A DNA stretch of 64,000 nt from Hippopus hippopus (Eukaryota; Mollusca; Bivalvia; Cardiida; Cardiidae). The stretch covers positions 39,602,129 through 39,666,128 of the forward strand of contig OX328109.1 of assembly GCA_946811185.2 (NCBI GenBank). Reading direction: 5' to 3'. The notes under the pieces are model-generated. The model was not told where the DNA came from and did not search any database. It was given only the letters and a program-made list of their open reading frames with translations. Positions 42,708 to 53,519 of the stretch are shown here, piece by piece. Every line of letters begins with the position of its first letter. The stretch's first letter is position 1. A program made the translations under genes and the position numbers.

Positions 42708-43113
42708 TAATCCTTTATCACACAACCTAGACTTTTTTTAACCCTGAGCAACGAGGCTTTTTGAAGACATTATGAGAAAGGGGGAAAATGCTGGCAACCA
42801 GCATTTTCTCCTTTTCCAACTATGATTTTCTTTTTTCGGCGTAGCTGAATCTGCTGGCTTTTGACCTACTTTTGGTACCGATAACAAACTAATAAATAGA
42901 AATTTGTGATTGGTCAAAAATATAGACATGTTTATTCTAAGGGCCCCTCCCACCTTTTTTTGCTGGCAAATTTACGCCGTCTATCTTTTGTAAAGATAGT
43001 TCTTGTTTTCTATCTTTTCAAATACAAATCCTTTCAGTCGAACCATGTTCAATTTCTCGTCTGCAAATGCTCTCAGTTTGGACAAGCATAATTTTGTTAT
43101 CTGGTAAACAGTT
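42708..43113 (+). repeat. HP-A with ~170-bp insertion
   Basis: Left TTAA end, hairpin 42763-42833, then foreign DNA at about 42836-43005, then the normal right flank (AATACAAATCCTTTCAG.. to GTAAACAGTTAA). The insertion begins CGGCGTAGC and ends ..TTTACGCCG, a weak inverted repeat. Confidence 0.82.
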
Positions 43114-43186
43114 AAAGGAAGATATCATATTTTTTACAAAATATAAATTTCCTGTCTTGGTTGTCATTAAGATTCTGAACTAATAT

Positions 43187-43453
43187 GAGTCATACTCTGT
43201 CAAAAGGGAGTTTAATGCGTTTCCGTGATGCATTATACCAAGCAAATCATCACATAATTATGGATCTGTAAAATCCTTAATTGTCCAACAATTGACTGAA
43301 TCTAGAGGTAGAACGGTCCTTTGACATGCAGAAAACATACAAAATGCAAAAAAAGTTTCGACCCATGTCAGCCTGCGCGGACTGCGCAGGCTGACATAGG
43401 TCGATACTTTTTTTGAAGATATATTAAGCTCCCTTTTCACTGAGCAGGCTCAT
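43187..43453 (-). repeat. HP-C hairpin MITE
   Basis: Full length; hairpin 43355-43405; ends GAGTCATACTCTGTCAAAAG and CACTGAGCAGGCTCAT. Confidence 0.86.
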
Positions 43454-43517
43454 ACATGTATTTATAAACCACAAAAACTGTTTGAAATGAATTGATACTA
43501 ACCAAATCCGAATCTAG

Positions 43518-43690
43518 TTAACTTTTTACTATACAATTACGAATGATTACGACCCTGAAGAGAATGCTTTTGAAAACATTCTGGGAAAAGGAGAAAATAT
43601 TGGTGGCCAAAATGAAAATTTCAATTTTGATTCCCAATTATTTTGTCGTCTGAAAAAGCTTTGAATTTGGAAATGTTTTTGAATATATTT
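43518..43690 (+). repeat. HP-A with right hairpin arm deleted
   Basis: Left TTAA end and left arm to GGAGAAAATATTGGTGGCC are present, then straight to the right flank. The right arm is absent. Confidence 0.72.
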
Positions 43691-43736
43691 GTGTATTGAT
43701 TTTCATAGGAAGACATTAAAGGGCTATGCACCTCAT

Positions 43737-44275
43737 TAAACCTTTACCAAACGATAATATTTTAGACTTAAGCAACTGATTGATTGTATGGTGTTTAACG
43801 CCGTTTTCAACATTATTTCAGTTATATCGCAGCGGCCAGTGCACCTATCCATGCTTTCCTTTTACCAGTACTCCGCACAATTTTCTCTCCAAGCCACTGG
43901 CTGCTTTCCCACATAACCATCATCGAAAAAATGGTGAGCGGTGAGAGAGGAATGAATCCTGTTGCAATGACTATCATCAGTCCTTGGAAGGAAATTAACG
44001 GAGCCGGAGATCGAACCCACGACCCCCTGTTCTTAAGTCCTGCACGTTACCGACTGAGCTACTGAGGCTCGGCTAGACTTAACAGAAAGGAAAGCGTTTG
44101 TAGACGATAAGAATAAATGTAATTCAAATGATGGACATTGTCTGTATAAGGTTAAAAACGTTGTAGGGAAAGGAAAAAATGCTGGTAACCAGTATTTTCT
44201 CCTTTTCCCACAATGTGTTCAAATGGCCTTCTTCTAAGGGGTCGTGAAAACCCGGGATTGTGTTGTAAAGGGTAA
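43737..44275 (-). repeat. HP-A split by a SINE
   Basis: Minus-sense HP-A: 43737-43778 and 44076-44275 (hairpin 44155-44220). The two parts flank a SINE at 43779-44075. Confidence 0.85.
43779..44075 (-). repeat. tRNA-derived SINE inserted in HP-A
   Basis: Full reverse copy with a well-kept head (GATCGAACCCACGACC, GACTGAGCTACTGAGGCTCGGC at the right end). TAGACTTAA occurs on both sides (43769 and 44076), the expected target-site duplication of retroposition. Confidence 0.88.
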
Positions 44276-44500
44276 ACTCTTTACCCTACAATCTCGAGTT
44301 TTAACGATCTAAAGGGAGAGGGCTTTTGAAAACATTGTAGGAAAAGGAGAAAATGCTGGTAACCAGCATTTTCTCCTTTTCCTACAATGTTTTCTACACT
44401 TCCTAAGAGAAATTAACGTTTTTAAGTCACATTTAATTTGTCGTCTGCAAATGCTTTCAATTTGGACAAGTGTAAGAATTTGTCGTTTGGTAAAGAGTTG
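44273..44500 (+). repeat. HP-A hairpin MITE
   Basis: Full length; perfect-looking hairpin 44329-44396. Abuts the previous minus-sense copy end to end. Confidence 0.9.
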
Positions 44501-44644
44501 TGGTTATTTATAAACTCAATCTTATGCTCAAAGTCCGTACTTTTACCCTTAACTTTGCCGAATAAAACTAAACCGACATTTTCAGACTCGAAATTAAACG
44601 AAATAACTATAATTTCGGGCTTGCTTTCGCACAGAGTATCTCAT

Positions 44645-44715
44645 TAAAGCGGACAGTGTAGATCGAAGATCAGAATGCACGTGTAGTGCCGTCTGATCCT
44701 AATCTACACCGGTCG
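44645..44715. repeat. HP-B core
   Basis: Hairpin with mismatches (GATCAGAATGCAC / TGCCGTCTGATC), flanks GCGGACAGTGTAG and CTACACCGGTCGC; outer flanks unrecognisable. Confidence 0.7.
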
Positions 44716-45018
44716 CAGTTTTGAACGGAGGGATAATTGAGAACTTAACGCAATAAAAAAGATCGGAAATCCATGAAATATTACGATCGAAACTTGTAAC
44801 AATTTCATATGCATCAAGTGCTGAAATAAGATAGTTGTTAATTATTATCATAACAAAAAATCACACATTTCCTTTTAAGCAGAAAAAAAGAATGACAAAC
44901 ATACACATGAACAAAAACGTGCCTTCAAACAGTGACTAAAGATTATTAATCCAAAAACTCTACGACATCCCTCACTGAGCACCATAGATTGTGTGTCTAT
45001 ATGGCTGTTATCAACTCA

Positions 45019-45425
45019 ATTAACCTTTTTACCGCACAGCTTCGACTTTTCACAACCCTGTTGTGGATTTACATTTATGAAAATATCGTGGGAAAAGGAG
45101 ATTGTTTATCCCAAACAATCGCTCCTGTTCTCATAATACAATAAACGCATTTCCCGTTTTATTAAGAAAAGATGTTTTCCTGTTCTTCAAGGCTCACTTA
45201 ACTCTTTACAAACCGACAAAATTTTGGACACCTCGAAATTGAAAGCATATGCAGACAACACAATAATAAAAGCTCAGTTGATGATTTCTGTCTTTGATAC
45301 GGTAGAAAATATTGTGGAAAAAGGAGAAAATGTTGGTTACCAGCATTTTCTCCTTTTCCTACAATGTTTTCAATTGTCCTTTCCTTCAGGGTCGTTAAAA
45401 CTTGGAAATGTGTGAAAAAGGTTTA
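45019..45425. repeat. HP-A remnant and full HP-A
   Basis: 45019-45140: plus-sense remnant whose hairpin centre has become GATTGTTTATCCCAAACAATC. 45198-45425: full minus-sense copy with hairpin 45306-45372 and TTAA/TTTAA ends. Confidence 0.8.
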
Positions 45426-45444
45426 AACATCTTTTTTCCTTCAG

Positions 45445-45625
45445 TCCCTCTTTCAGTCAATTTTTTGCCTCTCATCTCTGATGCATGTGAGAAAAGTAGT
45501 CAGTGGCTTAGAAAGAAAGTCGTGTCAGTACTTGTGTGAGAAAGCCAGAAAACACATGCGTAGGTGCACTGATCGCCCTGATATGACCTGAGCTGTTAAA
45601 AGGGCGTTAAACTCCAATACTAACA
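45445..45625 (+). repeat. SINE-tail fragment
   Basis: Same block as 1908-2078 (GAAAAGTAGTCAGTGGCTTAG, GGTGCACTGATCGCCCTGATATGACC, GGGCGTTAAAC). Confidence 0.7.
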
Positions 45626-45689
45626 TTACAAACAAAAGCTTGTCTAAAAATAGCATGGACAGTATAAAGAGTGACTCTTTCAGCTCCAA

Positions 45690-45960
45690 ATATTTGAACC
45701 ACGCTTTTGTAAAAGGAGGCTTAATGCATCTCCGTGATGCATGATACCAACCAAGTTGTCACATAATAAGGGATACATCAAATCCATTTTGTCTAACAAC
45801 TGACTGAATTGTGAGGTAGACTGGTCATTTGACATGCACAAAATTGACCAATAGCAAAAACTTTCGGTTCAGGTCAGTCTGCATGGATTGTACAGGCCGA
45901 CCTGGGTCGATACTTTTTGCATATGCATTAAGCCCTCTCTTCACAGAGCAGGACTCATAT
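45690..45960 (-). repeat. HP-C hairpin MITE
   Basis: Full length; hairpin 45868-45910 imperfect; right end CACAGAGCAGGACTCATAT. Confidence 0.84.
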
Positions 45961-45964
45961 AAAG

Positions 45965-46142
45965 TTGTCCTGTTTGACCCCTGAAAATACAATCCACTGA
46001 AACTTAAAAAAAATAATCATGTTATTTTTTTAATTAACAAGCGGACTGCATAGATATAAGATCAGACTGCACGTTCTGTGCAGTCTGATCTTGATCTATG
46101 CCGTCCGCAATAGTCCCACTTCTCGCCTGTAGCATCAGAGGA
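45965..46142 (+). repeat. HP-B2 hairpin MITE
   Basis: Directly follows HP-C, as at 10255. Perfect hairpin 46052-46095 in the inner part. Confidence 0.84.
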
Positions 46143-46182
46143 GTAATACGTGTACTCCATAAACTATGTACAGACACGTGAT

Positions 46183-46580
46183 CAACTCTTTACTAAACGA
46201 CAGAATTTTAAGACTTTTCAAAACTGAAAGCAGAAGCAGACGACGAATCAGAAGTATTTCAAATCGTGTGAATACTACTATAAAGAGTAGAAAACAGTGT
46301 GGGAAAAGGAGAAAACCCTGGTAAACAGAAACGAGTCCTTTTCCTAAAATGTTTTCAAAAACATTTTCCTAAAGGTCGTGAAACAACGGGAATGTTTGAT
46401 ATAGGATTAACGACGAAGGACTCTTTACCCAACGACAAAATTTCAGACTTCACGAAATTCAAAGCTGTTGCTGACGACAAACTGAGTTACGTTCAATCGA
46501 TGAAATTTGTGTCGTTACGGATAGAAAACATCGTGGAAAAATGAAAAAATACTGGAGAAAACTTGCCCAAGGAAACATGA
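46183..46580 (-). repeat. Two HP-A copies
   Basis: 46183-46411, hairpin centre decayed (GAGAAAACCCTGGTAAACAG). 46422-46580 starts CTCTTTACCCAACGAC and stops in the left arm. Confidence 0.75.
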
Positions 46581-46837
46581 ATTGGCACTCTGGCCGGCCT
46601 GATATATCTGAAACGATGTAGAAACCAAACCAAAAACTTTTCTATACTAAAGTTGTACATCGGTAATTTCAGTATTTAAATATAAGTACATGTACAACTG
46701 CATTCAAAAGAACGATAGAGCTAGATGTATACTGATACATGTATCTACATTAACTATTAATTTGAATAGAACAGAACAGAACAGAACATCGTTTATATGA
46801 CAAAACCTACATATTGTATAGTCATACACATTATATA

Positions 46838-47101
46838 TGAGCCATTATCTGTGAAAAGGGGGCTTAATGCATCTGAAAAAGGTTTGGACCCATGTCAGCC
46901 TGCGCAGTTCTCGCAGGCTGACATGGACCGAAACTTTTTGTTATTGGTCAATTGTCTACATGTCAAAGGACCAGTGTGCCTCGTGATTCATCTTGTTGCT
47001 CTGCAAAATGGATTCTATGGATCCACAATTATGCAATGACTTACTTGGTATAATGTATCACGGTGATGCATTAAGCCCCCTTTTGCCAGAGCATGGCTCA
47101 T
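46838..47101 (+). repeat. HP-C hairpin MITE
   Basis: Full length; hairpin 46885-46930; both ends TGAGCCAT.. and ..GCATGGCTCA clear. Confidence 0.88.
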
Positions 47102-47296
47102 ATAAATTCTAAAATATATGCATTTAGTCACGTGATTTCTTTCATTATACTATTTGCAATTCCAAATGGTCTTTTATCAAAACATGATTAAATAAGTGAA
47201 TAAGTGAAAAAGTGAAATGGATATTTTCACCGATGAAAATAAAGATCTGTTGGGGGGGGGGGACTTGTCACATTGAACAAAGGAATTTTGATTAAT

Positions 47297-47752
47297 GGGT
47301 CATTCGCTTTGAAAAGGGAATTTGATGCAACTGCAAAAAGTATTGATCCATATATGGCTTGCAACACGCGAAAAGGGGCATTCGGACATTTGCGTAAAGT
47401 GTCGTCTCGGATTAGCCTGCGAAGTCCGCGCAGGCTAGTCCGAGACGGCACTTTACGACTACTTTAGAGTTTGTGCAACAGTAGACTTGCACAAAACAGA
47501 AAATTACATAAAAACGGAAAGTGTCGTTTCGAATTAGCCTGCGCGGACTGCGCATGCTGATCCGAAACGACACTTTACGGAAATGTCCGAATGCCCCTTT
47601 TCGCGTGTTGCAGGCCATATATACTAGTACCCCATGATCGGTAGTTGGAAATGGATTTTGCGGATCCATTATTATACGATAACTTGCTATATATATTGGT
47701 ACAATATTGACATCACGGAGATGCATTAAACTGCCTTAAGTCAGTGCATTGC
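47297..47752 (+). repeat. HP-C with hairpin replaced by HP-D
   Basis: Left part 47297-47352 ends at AAAGTATTGATCCATA and right part 47623-47752 resumes at CCCCATGATCGGTAG. The HP-C hairpin and about 50 bp to its right are missing between them. Confidence 0.78.
47352..47622. repeat. HP-D nested in HP-C
   Basis: Full copy with ends GGCTTGCAACACGCGAAAAG and CTTTTCGCGTGTTGCAGGCC and two mirrored hairpins (47395-47455, 47520-47575). ATATATGG / CCATATAT extends the terminal repeat. Confidence 0.9.
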
Positions 47753-47769
47753 ACATTTTACTTCACACC

Positions 47770-47866
47770 TATATGCAACATTTTCTCCTTTACTCACAAT
47801 ATTTTCAAAAGCCTTATTTTTTTTTGCACAGGGTCGTTAAAACTTGAGATTGTTTGGTAAAGGTTA
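47770..47866 (-). repeat. HP-A right half only
   Basis: Keeps one arm (ACATTTTCTCCTTTACTCACAATATTTTC) and the outer flank to TTGTTTGGTAAAGG. Confidence 0.65.
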
Positions 47867-47934
47867 CTCTAAAAATAGGTTGATGTTCACTATAGTACAT
47901 TGACATAAAAAATCACGTGTCGCAGAATGTATCC

Positions 47935-48305
47935 ATACACCCCACGCTCGCAACATGAGTCTAATAGCCCATTATCTCCTGCTAGATGGCATTCTACAAA
48001 TACACATCTGTCTAATTTGGGCATTCTGGGTACAGAACCGAAAACAACCGTTACTTTGAATTTCAAAATGAAATAAACGTTTACTCAATAAAACGCTACC
48101 TGGTGCAATTCCTTCAGCTATGATCGGATAGCATGTAACCTATGCATCGGCCATCTATTAAAACAGCCCATACATGCTTGGGTAATAGGCTAATTATAGC
48201 TTCGGTATAAGCCCTACTTTTTCCAGGTATAAGGGGATGGGTGATGCGTCATAGCAGACAGGTCGAATCTTCGAAGAACATGACATGCGCAGACAACGTG
48301 AAATA
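47935..48305 (+). repeat. Dispersed repeat K, uninterrupted copy
   Basis: Counterpart of 36390-38420 without the HP-C insertions; includes GATGGCATTCTACAAATACACATCTG across the first empty site and CATAGCAGACAGGTCGAATC. Confidence 0.7.
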
Positions 48306-48311
48306 GCCCAC

Positions 48312-48618
48312 ATTTAAGCCATACTTTGTGAAAAGGGGGTTTTATGCATCTACAAAAACTATCGACCCAGGTCAGCCTGCGCAGTCCGCGCAGGCTGACC
48401 TGGGTCGATACTTTTTGCTATTGTCATTTTGGTATTTTGTTAATGATCATTTTGCTATTTTGTAAATTTCCTGTATGTCAATGGACCAGCCTTCCCCGTG
48501 GTTCAGTCGGCTTTTAAACAAAATGGATTTTATGAATCCATAATTATGTGATGACTTGCTTAGTATAATGTATCACGGCGATACATCATTACACCCCCTT
48601 TTCACAGAGTATGGGTCA
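48312..48618 (+). repeat. HP-C with short internal duplication
   Basis: Perfect hairpin 48366-48405. The TTTTGCTATT..TGTAAATTT part is triplicated (48412-48475), lengthening the element. Confidence 0.85.
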
Positions 48619-48691
48619 TTTTATTTCAGTCGGAAAAGCAATTTTGGCACTGCAGAGTTGATTTTGATCAGACAGTCTCATACAATGTAAT

Positions 48692-48770
48692 GATAGTGTA
48701 GATCCAAGATCAGAACATACATTCTGTGCAGTCTTATCTTGGATCTACCCCTTCTGCAGAAGTCTGTGCA
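48692..48770. repeat. HP-B core
   Basis: Hairpin GTGTAGATCCAAGATCAGA.. / ..TCTTATCTTGGATCTACCC, inner centre eroded. Confidence 0.65.
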
Positions 48771-49017
48771 GTCTTATCTATGACGTAATCCATCCGTAGA
48801 AGAGCAAAAAAAAAAAGAGCAACCGATTGGATTCGTCTTAAAGCCCCAATAGCGGCCAAAAGCAAACAATGCGGGTATTAATACTTGGACTGACTGTACA
48901 ATAACAGATTTTCATCTTCACTAAAGACGACAAAATGACGTTACATTAAATGTACAAGAGAGTTGGATTTTCTTTGCCCTTTCAAGAACTGTTTCAAGAG
49001 CCTTTATTCTAAGGGTC

Positions 49018-49251
49018 CTTTAACACTTTACCAAGCGAAAACGAAAATAGACAAGTCCAAACTGTAAGCATTTATAGACGACAAAACAAATGTGGCCGAA
49101 AAATTAACATTTGTTTTGGGCGGGTAGAAAAATAAGTTGGAAAAGTAGAAAGTGCTGGTTACCAGCATTTTCTCCTTTTTCCAACTATGTTTTAAGACGG
49201 CTTCTTTTTCATGGTCTGTAAAAACGGATATTGTGTGATCAAGGAGTAAAC
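49018..49251 (-). repeat. HP-A hairpin MITE
   Basis: Full length; hairpin 49130-49196 with GTTGGAAAA / TTTTCCAAC compensated pair. Confidence 0.83.
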
Positions 49252-49391
49252 ACAGGGTTGTAATATAAGATAGCTAAAGGCAGATAATAAATTCATATCA
49301 AAATGTAAATTTTCTCTTTTTTTTTTTGTAACTGCTTTTAGTAAGTTTCTCTGCCGATCTGTAGAAACAACTAAGTTGCTTAAATACAATT

Positions 49392-49651
49392 GAGCCATGC
49401 TCTGGCAAAAGGGGGCTTAATGCATCTCCGTGATGCATAGTACCAAGCAATTCATGATCATGGATCAATAAAAATCAATTTTGTCGAACAAACGAAATAA
49501 ATCATGAGGTAAACTGGTCCTTTGACATATAGAAAATTGAACGATGGCGAAAAGTTTCGGCCCAGGTCAGCCTGCGCGGACTGCGCAGGCTGACCTGTGT
49601 CGATACTTTTCGCAGATGCATTAAGTCCCCATTTCACAAAGCATGCCTCAT
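49392..49651 (-). repeat. HP-C hairpin MITE
   Basis: Full length; hairpin 49557-49600; ends TGAGCCATGCTCTGGC and CAAAGCATGCCTCA. Confidence 0.88.
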
Positions 49652-49824
49652 TTTTAAATGTGTAGCTTCATCTATTTTTATGTTTTTTTGATGTATTTTT
49701 ATGTATTTTGGAAATATTAAAAAACGACGTATTTTTTAAAGAATCCTTGTACACTCTACAGACCTTTGAGAGCCTTTTATCCAGATAAGTTAGTGTTTGG
49801 TAGCTTTTTGTAACGAAATTGACT

Positions 49825-50033
49825 TAACTCTTTACAGAGCCGAAATTTTTTGCACTAAACGAAATTAAACGCCATTCCATACGACAAAATCAGTGTGACA
49901 CAAAAACTAAGGGTAGAAAAGTTTGTGGGAAAAGGAGAAAATGCTGGTTCCCAGCATTTTCTCGTTTTCTTCAATGTTTTCATAATTCTTCTTTAGAGTC
50001 GTTTGAAGTCGGAATTGTGTGATAAAGGGTTAA
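49825..50033 (-). repeat. HP-A hairpin MITE
   Basis: TTAA both ends; hairpin 49923-49982 with centre GCTGGTTCCCAGC. Confidence 0.83.
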
Positions 50034-50514
50034 AATACATGATGGAACAAAAAAGATGGTTTACTGCAATTCAAAGTCTTCGCAGAAACTAAAAACATGC
50101 ATCCCCGTTTGTCCGATAGTATGAATTTTGGTACGATAACCGAGAAAAGTCAGTTTCTACCCAAAAATGTCAAAACTCTCAAACTTTTGACAAAATGCCG
50201 CCCCCCCCCCCTTTTTTTTTTTTGATAAGGTAACACCCCACCTCGCCCCCCAGTTGGAAACTTCAGCCGACTCGTCAACAGTTTTCTAATGGGGCTCCTG
50301 TGACGTCATCATCAGTGTTGCTAGACGCATATGATCAGTTTGATCAAATTTTGTTTTCGTTTTGAAAACATTAAACTTCGCCCATTTATCATGCCCTGAA
50401 AGTACATGTAGTTAAATCGATGGTGAAATCTTGGTAAATATTAAGTATTTTCATCATTATCACGAAACATTGTTTAAACATTATTTGAAGCGTGTTTTTA
50501 TTAAAATTATGAAT

Positions 50515-50840
50515 TCCAGTGAATTGGAAAGAAAGTTGTGTCGGTACCTATGTGAGAAAGCTAGGTGCACTTACCGCCGTGGTATGACCTACGCAGTTAA
50601 AACTGCGTTAAGCAAGCAAACAAACAAAACTTTAAATTACGCAACACAGAGTTATCCTGACCTCATTGCTTTTGAAAACTTTGTCGGAAAACCAGTGTAT
50701 TCAATGCCAAATAAAATTTATGTTATGTTTTGTAATGAAAAAGAAATGCTCGTGACCGGCGTTTTCTGTTTTACCCACCATGCTTTCAAAAGCTTTCCTT
50801 CTTTGGGTCTTTAAAAGTCGGGATTGTTTGCTAAAGGACA
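50515..50840. repeat. SINE-tail fragment and HP-A remnant
   Basis: 50515-50625: GTGAATTGGAAAGAAAGTTGTGTCGG.. to AACTGCGTTAAGC, SINE-tail block. 50730-50840: minus-sense HP-A with a decayed hairpin (GCTCGTGACCGGCGTTTTCTG). Together they yield the 127-codon ORF at 50431, which is not a gene. Confidence 0.6.
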
Positions 50841-51010
50841 ATAAATGGCGAAATGAATAATAGATCAAAATTCAGTACCCCCGAACTAGGGAAAAATTGG
50901 GCAAGCAGGTCAACGGACGGACAAGTGGCGTTCAATTGCGGGTGGTATTGTTTTTTTTTTTAACAGTTAGTCGTATCTACGAAGCATGCCTCTTGTCTCA
51001 CGATATTTGT

Positions 51011-51424
51011 TAAACCTTTAGGCTGCTAAACGCGACTCAAGGATCTTTTACGGGCAGTGTAGATCCAAGACCAGACTCCAGGGAACGTGCAGTCTGATCT
51101 TGGATGTACACTGTCCGATAGGGAGATATTTTTCCAAAGAAATAAATTTGAAATAGCAACATTTGGATGTTTACTATCGGCTTGAAAGTTTCTTCAAACT
51201 TACTTAGCAAGTCAAGGATTGACTCTTTCGGCATCACCTAATTTTTCAAAATTACCATTCACTGAAAATTATTACATTTTTTTTTTTTTTATAATCTGTT
51301 TTATATGTGTGACTTAAACGGACGGTGTAGATCAAAGATCAGACTGCACTTTCTGTGCAGTCTGATCTTTGATCTACACCATCCGTAAAAGGTCCTTCCT
51401 TCACCTTTGTTGCTGAAAGGGTTA
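51011..51424 (+). repeat. HP-B1 followed by HP-B2
   Basis: HP-B1 51011-51218 (hairpin 51054-51115, slightly eroded) and HP-B2 51221-51424 (hairpin 51325-51383, perfect, TTAA right end). Same order and spacing as 25943-26330. Confidence 0.9.
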
Positions 51425-51889
51425 AAACTTAGTTTGGTCTCGCCGTAGGAAACCACGCTTTACTTGTTACGTGAGTAGATTATCTTGCTTGTTGTGTGAC
51501 CGACTTCTCACGAAGCTGCAGCGATTAATCTTGAAAACAGTGTGACAAAAAAAAAAAAAGCGATATTCATGATTGCAACCTTGTCTACTACCAGGTTATT
51601 CAAAACTTATCATTTCTATTTTTAGGTTGAAAATAAGGCGCAATGATATGTAATTCTTACGAGGGGTTGGGGGGAGGGTTATTCATTTTTTTATCAATCA
51701 AATTTTGAAAAATGTTCTATGAAAGAAAGAGAGGTGTGAGAGAAGACGCTACCTAAAGTATTTTAAGCATTCGCCTCAGAATTGCTTGTGGGTATACCAT
51801 ATAAAATCAATAACAAGCTTCGATTATCCGGAATCCTATTCAAATGGGAAGAGTGACGTCACATCTGGTCAATTGGAAGTACACTGCAC

Positions 51890-52025
51890 AGAACGTGCAG
51901 TCTGATCTTTGATCTACACTTTCCGATAAGGACACTTCTTTTTTTTTTTAAAAAAGTTGCAAAAGCAAAATTTGGGTTTTACTATCGGCTTAAAAGTTTC
52001 ATCTGTTATTTAGCAGGATGTTAAG
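51890..52025 (+). repeat. HP-B1 right half
   Basis: Begins in the hairpin loop (CTGCACAGAACGTGCAG), so the left arm and left flank are missing. Confidence 0.78.
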
Positions 52026-52139
52026 GCCCGATGTAAAAAATTCTGTACGGAACAGCAATTGCTCGATGCGTTTAATTTCTCCATCAATCGTATTCTTTTT
52101 TCCCAAGTGATCTTCTCTAAGACAAACGGAATCGTCAAC

Positions 52140-52310
52140 AGATTGATTGGTTGATTGTATAACAGTTTAATGGCGTTTTAAGAGCTTAGGTCATATCACG
52201 GCGGTCAGTGCACCTACGCATGTTTCCTGGCTTTCTCACACCAGAACTGACACAACTTTCTTTCCAAGTCACTGACTACTTTTCTCACGAATCGTCTACA
52301 GAAGACAAAT
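52140..52310 (-). repeat. SINE-tail fragment
   Basis: Reverse of the 1908-2078 block: GGCGTTTTAAGAGCTTAGGTC, GGCGGTCAGTGCACCTACGC, GACTACTTTTCTCAC. Confidence 0.7.
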
Positions 52311-52329
52311 TGTGTCTGAAAAAAAAATG

Positions 52330-52450
52330 GGACCTATCTTTAAAAGAAAAAAAAAAGTTTGGGAAAAGGAGAAAAAGCTGGTCACCAGCATTTTGACCTT
52401 TTCCCACAATATTTTCAAATGTTCCCTTCGGGGGTCTTTAAAACACTCCA
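52330..52450 (-). repeat. HP-A, left flank missing
   Basis: Hairpin 52363-52420 with centre GCTGGTCACCAGC, preceded by A runs. Confidence 0.7.
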
Positions 52451-52589
52451 TGGTTTCAGAGTTATGAAAGCCAAGTCGACAAGAATCGTTCATGTGATCA
52501 CAAACACAAATCATACACAGGAATGTATTAATTGACATGTATTTCAGTTAATTTCGTGACCTAATCACGGGGACGGCTTGCTTTTGCAT

Positions 52590-52700
52590 GTATATCCTAA
52601 TTTTACCAGAACTAGGCCAAGGCTCTGAAGTGTCTTCCATTGAGGGTCAAACCCGGAACCTCAAGGTTACCAGTCCTACACCTTAGCACTGATCCAAGCA
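52590..52700 (-). repeat. SINE fragment, third family
   Basis: Reverse of the 29157 element: CTCTGAAGTGTCTTCC, GGTCAAACCCGGAACC, CAGTCCTACACCTTAGCA. Confidence 0.6.
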
Positions 52701-53190
52701 AGACTCTGAGAGAATTGCATTGTGAAGTACTGATAAAGAAATACCTAGCTAATGCATCGGGTCACAACTGCAAGAGGGCCATACTAGCCGTGTATCGCTC
52801 CACTGATCAATCAGGCTGTCCATCATAAACCCGTCATCCATCTTACCTCATACTAATAGTAGAAATAGTAGTGAACTACTACTCAAAAATTAGTTGACCA
52901 CTGAAAATTACACAAAAAATGCAACCCCTCCAACAAGACCCAAGTATATTTATTTTACTCATTTATTTATTCACTATTATACAATCAAGATAGGACCAAC
53001 AACTCTGACGGAGGCATATTACAAGGCTAAGTATACCAATTAACCAAGCATATTTTAAGTTCATATAGTACGAACAAAACATTGTTGAAATGTGTCCGAA
53101 TTAAGGAAGCACCTGTTTTAAACAAGCGCATTTTGAGTGTCCCTGGGTGTTTGTTTAATACAAGTTAGCCTGCTTCTTCATACATACATG
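52701..53190. other. No gene seen
   Basis: AT-rich, no recurrent element. Confidence 0.5.
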
Positions 53191-53191
53191 T

Positions 53192-53400
53192 ATGAGCCAT
53201 GCTCTGTGAAATGGGGGCTTAATGCATTTGGGGAAAGAATTGACTCAGGTCAGCCTGCACAGTCCGAGAAGGCTGACCTGGACCAAAACTTTTTGGTATT
53301 GGTCAATTTTCTGTATGCCCAGGGACCAGTCCATCTCATGATTAAGTTGGTTGTTAAAAAAGGTAGATATTATGGATCCATAAGTGTGTGATCCATAAGT
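53192..53400 (+). repeat. HP-C, right end truncated
   Basis: Left end TGAGCCATGCTCTGTG, hairpin 53247-53283 with mismatches. It stops after ATGGATCCATAAGTGTGTG, with GATCCATAAGTG repeated. Confidence 0.82.
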
Positions 53401-53512
53401 GCACCGCTTTACCGTTCTTAAAATCGTAACACTCCACTAAGAAAGCAAACACATCCCAATTTTCCGTGGGAATCTTTTTAAATACTTTTCCGATGACACA
53501 CAGTTTGTACAT
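53354..53512 (-). CDS. Short ORF, possible exon or gene fragment
   Basis: A 52-codon ORF starting MYKLCVIGKVF and containing IPTENWDVFAFLVECYDF. Its composition looks more protein-like than other short ORFs here, but an in-frame TAA lies directly upstream and the last ~12 codons run into an HP-C. There are no clear splice sites and I do not recognise it. It may be chance or the remnant of a gene cut by the transposon. Confidence 0.2.
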   Translation of the reverse strand: MYKLCVIGKVFKKIPTENWDVFAFLVECYDFKNGKAVHLWITHLWIHNIYLF

Positions 53513-53519
53513 TTATTTT

